Notes under the pieces: model-generated
What the model was told of the DNA's origin: nothing
The model's input: only the letters and a program-made list of their open reading frames with translations
Databases searched by the model: none
Translations under genes and position numbers: made by a program
Source of the DNA: JAZFSZ01 sp036446455
GTDB lineage: Bacteria; Pseudomonadota; Gammaproteobacteria; Acidiferrobacterales; JAJDNE01
Length of the DNA: 10,941 nt
NCBI GenBank assembly: GCA_036446455.1
Contig: JAZFSZ010000057.1
Coordinates: forward strand, 1 to 10,941
Reading direction: 5' to 3'
Shown: piece by piece, positions 7,256-10,941 of the stretch
How the letters are laid out: each line of letters starts with the position of its first letter
Numbering within the stretch: the stretch's first letter is position 1

Positions 7256-7301
7256 GGCACTGCCCATCAGCACCTGTTATCTGGTACTGCCTGTCAGCAC
7301 C
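7256..7301 (-). repeat. Two tandem hairpin repeats in the DUF47-pit leader
   Basis: Two 19-bp direct repeats (7283-7301 and 7256-7274) match at 16 of 19 positions and are spaced 27 bp start to start. In the minus-strand transcript each folds into a 7-bp stem: GGUGCUG with CAGUACC around ACAGG, and GGUGCUG with CAGUGCC around AUGGG. G-U pairs fill the variable positions, so the stems are intact as RNA but interrupted on the opposite strand. The second hairpin ends three bases before the GGAG ribosome site of DUF47. This suggests a leader RNA or protein-binding site controlling translation. A duplicated DNA operator is the alternative. Confidence 0.5.
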
Positions 7302-7332
7302 AAGTTGTTTCAGAAGTCTTTCGTTGGCGCGC

Positions 7333-7360
7333 AGTATACGCATTGACAAGTCACATGCAA
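7333..7360 (-). promoter_or_regulatory. Probable promoter of the DUF47-pit operon
   Basis: On the minus strand, TTGCAT (7360-7355), a 16-bp spacer and TATACT (7338-7333). The -10 matches five of six consensus bases; the -35 keeps the TTG. The start of transcription would fall near 7325, giving an 85-base leader that includes both tandem hairpins. It is the best sigma-70-type match in the 216-bp gap after hemB. Confidence 0.5.
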
Positions 7361-7364
7361 CAGA

Positions 7365-7383
7365 AAATCCGGTGAAATCCGGT
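7365..7383 (-). repeat. 9-bp direct repeat with 10-bp period upstream of the promoter
   Basis: The minus strand reads ACCGGATTT, one base (C), then ACCGGATTT, ending four bases before the proposed -35 hexamer. Two identical sites one helical turn apart next to a weak -35 is the usual layout for an activator. The sequence does not match the PhoB box (CTGTCAT-type repeats with 11-bp period). A 10-bp perfect palindrome, TTGTCGACAA, lies nearby at 7392-7401. Confidence 0.45.
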
Positions 7384-7456
7384 ATATTTTATTGTCGACA
7401 ACGGCAAAAAAGAAGAGGAGTAGAAACAGGGTGTTACAAAAACATGTTTCAATAAA

Positions 7457-8476
7457 TTAAGTTGTTTCTTGCAACCATGTTGCGGCGGTTTCGGCGTAAT
7501 AAGTCAGAATGCCATCGGCGCCGGCACGTTTGATGGACAACAGGGTCTCCAGCACCACGGCCTTTTCCTCCAGCCAACCGTTCTGGCTGGCGGCCTTGAG
7601 CATGGCGTATTCCCCGCTGACCTGATAGACGAACGTCGGCATACCAAATTCGTCTTTTACGCGACGCACGATATCAAGATAAGGCAATCCGGGTTTGATC
7701 ATCACCATGTCGGCACCTTCGTCGATATCCAGCGCCACTTCGTGAAGAGCCTCATCACTATTGGCCGGGTCCATCTGGTAACCAGTCTTGTTACCACCGC
7801 CCAGATTTGCGGCCGAACCCAAGGCATCGCGAAACGGGCCGTAAAAACTTGAGGCATACTTGGCGGCGTAAGCAAGGATGCGTGTATGAATGTGGCCACC
7901 TGCTTCCAATGCATCGCGAATAGCGCCAATACGACCGTCCATCATGTCCGAGGGTGCCAACACATCGGCGCCGGCTTCGGCGTGTGTCATCGCCTGCTTG
8001 ACCAACACCTCGACTGTTTCATCGTTCAGGACGTAACCGGAATCATCGATAAGGCCGTCCTGTCCATGCAAGGTATAGGGGTCCAATGCCACATCGGTAA
8101 TTACACCCAGTTCGGGAAAGCGCGATTTCAATTCCTGTACCACACGAGGCACCAAACCATCGGGATTGAATGCTTCGTTGGCATTTTCTGATTTAAGTGA
8201 ATTTTCAACCACGGGAAACAGCGCAATGGCTGGCACGCCCAACTCGAGCAAACGCTCCGCCTGCACACACAATAGATCGAGGCTAAGGCGTTTGATACCC
8301 GGCATGGAGGTTATGTCCTGGGATTGCTTTTTGCCGTCGAGCACAAACACTGGCTGGATCAGGTCATCCGCACCCAAATGTGTCTCGCACATCAGCCGAC
8401 GCGAGAACTCATCACGGCGCATGCGGCGCTTGCGTATGGGCATCATTTTACGGCTGTTATCAGTGGATTTCGACAA
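7457..8476 (-). CDS. hemB: HemB, delta-aminolevulinic acid dehydratase
   Basis: 339 residues. HemB (porphobilinogen synthase) condenses two 5-aminolevulinate molecules into porphobilinogen in heme and cobalamin synthesis; it is a cytoplasmic octamer. The two substrate lysines are in YAAKYASSFYGPFRDA (K206) and MIKPGLPYLD (K261, the Schiff-base lysine). The metal loop DVALDPYTLHGQDG at 128-141 has Ala130, Asp132 and Asp140 where zinc enzymes have cysteines. This is therefore a Mg-type enzyme like that of Pseudomonas aeruginosa, not the zinc type. The start is TTG at 8476. GGAA lies about six bases upstream, and the length before RRDEFSRRL matches the P. aeruginosa protein within one residue. 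The ATG pair 30-33 bases further in has no ribosome site. It is probably a single-gene unit with its own promoter. Confidence 0.96.
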   Translation of the reverse strand: MSKSTDNSRKMMPIRKRRMRRDEFSRRLMCETHLGADDLIQPVFVLDGKKQSQDITSMPGIKRLSLDLLCVQAERLLELGVPAIALFPVVENSLKSENANEAFNPDGLVPRVVQELKSRFPELGVITDVALDPYTLHGQDGLIDDSGYVLNDETVEVLVKQAMTHAEAGADVLAPSDMMDGRIGAIRDALEAGGHIHTRILAYAAKYASSFYGPFRDALGSAANLGGGNKTGYQMDPANSDEALHEVALDIDEGADMVMIKPGLPYLDIVRRVKDEFGMPTFVYQVSGEYAMLKAASQNGWLEEKAVVLETLLSIKRAGADGILTYYAETAATWLQETT

Positions 8477-8507
8477 TTTGGATTCCGGTCATCTGTTAGC
8501 GACTGAA

Positions 8508-8536
8508 ACTTTACACCATGGTCCCCTGATCGCCAA
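8508..8536 (-). promoter_or_regulatory. Probable hemB promoter
   Basis: On the minus strand, TTGGCG (8536-8531), a 17-bp spacer and TAAAGT (8513-8508). The -10 matches four of six consensus bases and the spacing is ideal. It lies about 30 bp upstream of the TTG start and downstream of the adk terminator. Confidence 0.45.
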
Positions 8537-8567
8537 TTAGCTGCGGCTGGCTACTGCTGCCCGCCAA

Positions 8568-8594
8568 TAAAAAGGCTCGGACCAGCCGAGCCTT
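8568..8594 (-). terminator. Rho-independent terminator of adk
   Basis: The minus strand reads AAGGCTCGG, the loop CTGGT, then CCGAGCCTT continuing into a T-run (CCTTTTTATT). The 9-bp stem is perfect. A small GGGG-TTT-CCCC stem (8597-8607) precedes it. The terminator is 31 bp after the adk stop and separates adk from hemB. Confidence 0.9.
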
Positions 8595-8625
8595 GAGGGG
8601 AAACCCCGTTCAAGATTCTTTAGGG

Positions 8626-9732
8626 CTACCGTCTTTTCTTCTTATTGGCCTTCTTCTTGGTCTTCTTTTTCACTGCCTTCTTCTTGGCCTTTTTACTGGC
8701 TTTTTTACTGGCCTTCTTCTTGGCCTTTTTACTGGCCTTCTTCTTGGCCTTCGTCTTTGCCTTTTTCTTTGTTTTCTTCTTGGCTTTTTTCTTTGCTCTC
8801 TTCTTCGCTGCCTTGCGTATCACTGACTTCTTCCCGGCTTTTTTCTTCGTAGCTTTCTTCTTAGCCACCTTCTTTCTGGCGGCTTTCTTGCTTATCTTTT
8901 TCTTTGTTTTCTTCTTGGCCGCTTTTTTCTTCGCGGCTTTTTTGGCCACTTTCTTTTTTGCAGCCTTTTTCGCGGCTTTCTTTATAGCAGCAGGTTTGGC
9001 CGCCGGTTTTTCCCGGGCCACTGTTGTCGGTGCCGGTCTGGCTTGCGCTGCTTCAGCCTCGCTCATGGCCCTGGCAAGAGGGCGAATCTGCGCCTCAACG
9101 ACGTCACAGATTTTAATAAAGATATCATTGATGGAACCAATGCCCTTGACCGTCCGCAACTTGCCCTGGGCCTTATAATAGGAAACCAGCGGAACGGTCT
9201 GCTGTTCATACACCTCTAGTCGGCTGCGCACGGTGGTTTCGTTGTCATCGGAACGATGCTGCAAGACACCGCCACATTTATCGCATTTGCCGGGCTCTTT
9301 CGGTGGTGTAAAGTAAATATTGTAAATCGCCCCACAGGAACCGCAGGTGCGGCGACCGGTGATGCGCTTCATCAATACTTCGGTATCGACATCCACCAAT
9401 AGCGATAACTGCAGCGGCTGCCCGACACGGGCTAGCATGGCGTCCAATGACTGGGCCTGCGGAATATTCCGAGGAAATCCGTCAAGTATAAAGCCGGATT
9501 TGGCATCGGACTCCGCCAGACGCTCCTGAATGATGCCAAGCACAATGTCGTCGGTGACCAGTTGGCCAACGTCCATTGCCGCTTTGGCGCGTTTGCCAAG
9601 TTCTGTTCCCGCAGCCACTGCAGCACGCAGAAGGTCTCCTGTGGAAATCTGGGGAATATTGTATTTCTCAACCAGCCGCTTGGCTTGCGTACCTTTGCCG
9701 GATCCCGGCGCTCCTAGTAGTACGATTCTCAT
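8626..9732 (-). CDS. adk: Adenylate kinase with a long lysine/alanine-rich C-terminal tail
   Basis: 368 residues; normal adenylate kinases are about 215-220. Residues 1-217 are a complete enzyme (ATP + AMP to 2 ADP): P-loop GAPGSGKGT at 8-15, the AMP-binding region STGDLLR (30-36), FILDGFPRN at 81-89, and a LID domain (about 122-159) with four cysteines, C130, C133, C150 and C153. That is the zinc-binding pattern absent from E. coli Adk. After a linker (about 218-250, with P-A-T-rich sequence) comes a tail of 118 residues (251-368) with 68 lysines, the rest mostly Ala, Thr, Ser and Arg and no acidic residue. It resembles histone-H1-like tails such as AlgP or Hc1. The frame is uninterrupted with no internal start that looks independent. 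The true start is the ATG at 9732 (MRIVLLG), although the frame is open to 9960. A terminator follows. The tail could bind nucleic acid, polyphosphate or ribosomes; this is inference. Confidence 0.93.
   Translation of the reverse strand: MRIVLLGAPGSGKGTQAKRLVEKYNIPQISTGDLLRAAVAAGTELGKRAKAAMDVGQLVTDDIVLGIIQERLAESDAKSGFILDGFPRNIPQAQSLDAMLARVGQPLQLSLLVDVDTEVLMKRITGRRTCGSCGAIYNIYFTPPKEPGKCDKCGGVLQHRSDDNETTVRSRLEVYEQQTVPLVSYYKAQGKLRTVKGIGSINDIFIKICDVVEAQIRPLARAMSEAEAAQARPAPTTVAREKPAAKPAAIKKAAKKAAKKKVAKKAAKKKAAKKKTKKKISKKAARKKVAKKKATKKKAGKKSVIRKAAKKRAKKKAKKKTKKKAKTKAKKKASKKAKKKASKKASKKAKKKAVKKKTKKKANKKKRR
8675..8749 (-). repeat. 24-bp tandem repeats in the adk tail coding sequence
   Basis: A 24-bp unit occurs identically at 8675-8698 and 8711-8734, with a 12-bp partial unit between them and the first 15 bp again at 8735-8749. 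On the coding strand it encodes repeats of the type SKKAKKKA. Identity at the DNA level, including third codon positions, points to recent expansion by slippage or unequal recombination, so tail length may vary between strains. Confidence 0.75.
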
Positions 9733-9999
9733 TTCTATTATTCTCGCTATATATTGGTTGGAACCGGTTTTTTCGCTTATTTTTGGCCCCCGGAAGGCCT
9801 GAGAGCGGATAAAACTACCGTCCGGCCGGTCTAACGTCAACGGTTTTCTGCGCTCATAAATACCACCTATCGGCAAATTGAATCTTTCCTGTGTGAACCG
9901 TCCCGAAATTTGAGTTAATCTAGCGCCCTCTCGGATACGGGGTACGGCAATTTTGCCCAACCATCAGGGTCAAACCGGTAAAAACCGAGCAATGGCACG
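9733..9999. other. Divergent intergenic region between adk and the hypothetical gene
   Basis: This 267-bp gap lies between the minus-strand adk and plus-strand gene starts and should hold both promoters. For adk, TTGACG (9840-9835) with a 17-bp spacer and TAGTTT (9817-9812) is a possible promoter with a good -35 and a poor -10; AT-rich sequence near 9735-9760 (TATATA, AATAAT) is an alternative. I find no convincing promoter for the plus strand. A frame continuous with adk crosses to 9960, but its residues have no adenylate kinase character. Confidence 0.45.
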
Positions 10000-10347
10000 A
10001 TGACAGACATACCGGATTTCACTGAAGAAGAACTAAAGATAGTGCAGGACTCGGTCAACGAGCGCTACGGCCACGAGATCGAATTACAGCTGGCAGACGC
10101 CGAGATCCGGCCCGATTTATCGGTCCGTGAGCTGATAGAGGTGCCGGCCGTTTTCTGGGCCGAACGCGACGCCAATTTCATTATCGTCAAGGTGGGTAAA
10201 AACAAATACCGCTCACAATTCTTCTACCACGGTTACCAGCAATTCGGCACTGGCCATCAGATGTTTGACGACATTGGTTTGTGTGTCATTACCACGCTGC
10301 AGGTACAAGCTGACCACGAGGCCAAAGAAGCAAAAAAAACAAAATAG
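10000..10347 (+). CDS. Small hypothetical protein next to the phosphofructokinase gene
   Basis: 115 residues, no family recognised. The protein is soluble and acidic in its N-terminal half (MTDIPDFTEEELKIVQDSV), with no signal peptide or membrane segment. The middle (about 48-92) looks like an alpha/beta core: VPAVFWAERDANFIIVKVG and KYRSQFFYHGYQQFG. The C-terminus (DHEAKEAKKTK) is lysine-rich. Codon use is like that of its neighbours, supporting a real gene. The ATG at 10000 has no good ribosome site. A three-codon frame (ATG at 9992, stop overlapping the start as ATGA) sits just before it. Only 57 bp with no terminator separate it from the phosphofructokinase gene, so they are probably cotranscribed. 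Confidence 0.75.
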   Translation: MTDIPDFTEEELKIVQDSVNERYGHEIELQLADAEIRPDLSVRELIEVPAVFWAERDANFIIVKVGKNKYRSQFFYHGYQQFGTGHQMFDDIGLCVITTLQVQADHEAKEAKKTK

Positions 10348-10404
10348 GCCCAACAATATTATCCTGATTTAATTAATTGACGTCTTCCAGGAGACACGGA
10401 ACCC

Positions 10405-10941
10405 ATGCCCAAGCAAGCCAAGACAAGAAGCAAAACGAAAACCGGAACGAAAGCGGCGAAAAAGAAAGTCGCCAGGAAGATAATAAAAAATGCGGCGAGC
10501 AAAAAACCTGCGCCGATGAATGCTTTTTATGCCCAGTCCGGTGGTGTCACCGCGGTGATTAATGCCTCGGCTGCCGGTATTATCGAAACCGCGCGCAAAT
10601 ATAAAACCAGAATTGGCAAAATATATGCTGGCCGCAATGGCATCATTGGCGCCCTCACCGAAGATCTGATCGACACCAGCAAGGAATCTGCAGCGGCCAT
10701 CAGGGCGTTGCGTCACACCCCTTCCGGCGCCTTTGGTTCCTGCCGCTTCAAGCTCAAGAGTCTTGATGAAAATCGCCGCGAATATGAACGTTTGATTGAA
10801 GTGTTCAAGGCCCACAATATTGGTTACTTCTTCTATAACGGTGGCGGTGACTCGGCCGACACCTGTTTCAAAATCTCCAAGATGTCCAAGGAAATGGGCT
10901 ACCCCATTCAGGCCATCCACGTACCAAAAACAGTCGATAAC
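10405..10941 (+). CDS. pfp: Pyrophosphate-type 6-phosphofructokinase (5' part, runs off the window)
   Basis: The first 179 residues are present; the gene continues past the right edge. The enzyme phosphorylates fructose 6-phosphate to the 1,6-bisphosphate using pyrophosphate, reversibly, in glycolysis or gluconeogenesis. Phosphofructokinase motifs: FYAQSGGVTAVINASAAG (41-58, the N-terminal glycine loop), YFFYNGGGDSADT (141-153, phosphoryl-donor site) and HVPKTVDN (172-179, start of the catalytic PKT-D-ND motif). The donor site reads GGGDS rather than the GGDGS of ATP-dependent enzymes; the aspartate before the serine favours pyrophosphate. Residues 1-37 are an extra basic leader with 12 lysines, two arginines and no acidic residue. 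The ATG at 10405 has AGGAG 11 bases upstream, while the ATG at codon 38, nearer the usual start, has no ribosome site. The leader therefore seems to be translated. Confidence 0.9.
   Translation, partial: MPKQAKTRSKTKTGTKAAKKKVARKIIKNAASKKPAPMNAFYAQSGGVTAVINASAAGIIETARKYKTRIGKIYAGRNGIIGALTEDLIDTSKESAAAIRALRHTPSGAFGSCRFKLKSLDENRREYERLIEVFKAHNIGYFFYNGGGDSADTCFKISKMSKEMGYPIQAIHVPKTVDN

Noticed and set aside
7340..7370. Pho box upstream of DUF47-pit
   Set aside because: CTGT- and TGTC-like fragments occur, but they are not in the 11-bp register required for PhoB repeats.
6605..7375. 256-codon plus-strand open frame opposite DUF47
   Set aside because: DUF47 on the minus strand has clear family motifs, a good ribosome site and an operon partner; the opposite frame has none.
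7430..7456. Terminator after hemB
   Set aside because: Only a short AAACATGTTT palindrome with a few Ts is present; the stem is too weak to call.
8675..8749. CRISPR-like repeat array
   Set aside because: The repeats are in-frame coding repeats of a lysine-rich tail with no unique spacers.
8645..9178. Plus-strand open frame encoding a very hydrophobic Phe/Ala/Leu protein
   Set aside because: It is the antisense of the lysine codons of the adk tail (AAG/AAA read as CTT/TTT), so the apparent membrane protein is a composition artefact.
9733..9960. N-terminal extension of adk by 76 residues
   Set aside because: The frame is open but the residues before MRIVLLG are not Adk-like, and the family always begins at this position.
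10369..10920. 183-codon minus-strand open frame opposite the phosphofructokinase
   Set aside because: The plus strand carries recognisable PFK motifs with a ribosome site; the minus frame resembles no family and has no start signal.

Overview
The window looks like chromosomal DNA from a gammaproteobacterium, probably a non-enteric lineage. The evidence is the DUF971-ubiE-ubiJ-ubiB ubiquinone cluster, a metal-ligand pattern in HemB like that of the Pseudomonas (Mg-type) enzyme, a DUF47-Pit phosphate transporter pair, and a pyrophosphate-type 6-phosphofructokinase. That last enzyme is common in methanotrophic and chemolithotrophic gammaproteobacteria. I cannot name the species. There is no tRNA, rRNA, CRISPR array, transposase or prophage gene.

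Layout. Bases 1-88 hold the last 28 codons of an unrecognised plus-strand gene. Bases 89-600 are non-coding and crowded with inverted repeats: a terminator-like hairpin, three copies of a short palindromic motif, a 42-bp perfect palindrome and another hairpin. From 652 to 9732 every gene is on the minus strand. Read 5' to 3' on that strand they are: adk with a very long lysine/alanine tail, terminator; hemB; a DUF47 (PhoU-like) gene followed 11 bp later by a Pit phosphate permease, terminator; DUF971, ubiE, ubiJ and ubiB as one operon; and a separately promoted outer-membrane beta-barrel gene of unknown role, terminator. From 10000 to the right edge the genes are on the plus strand: a small conserved-looking hypothetical gene, then the 5' part of a pyrophosphate-type phosphofructokinase with a basic N-terminal extension.

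How the genes work together. UbiE (C-methylation), UbiJ (SCP2-type lipid-binding scaffold) and UbiB (atypical kinase/ATPase) serve ubiquinone synthesis. HemB makes porphobilinogen for heme. DUF47 and Pit form a low-affinity phosphate uptake unit. Its upstream region carries a 10-bp-period direct repeat next to the promoter and two tandem hairpins in the leader. Adk and the phosphofructokinase are phosphoryl-transfer enzymes transcribed divergently from the 9733-9999 region.

The most unusual features are the adk product, whose normal 215-220-residue enzyme is continuous with a roughly 118-residue tail that is more than half lysine; the smaller basic extension on the neighbouring phosphofructokinase; the tandem hairpins and direct repeats in front of DUF47-pit; and the palindrome-rich region at 130-550. 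I see no clearly new multi-gene system. The histone-H1-like tail on adenylate kinase is the best lead.
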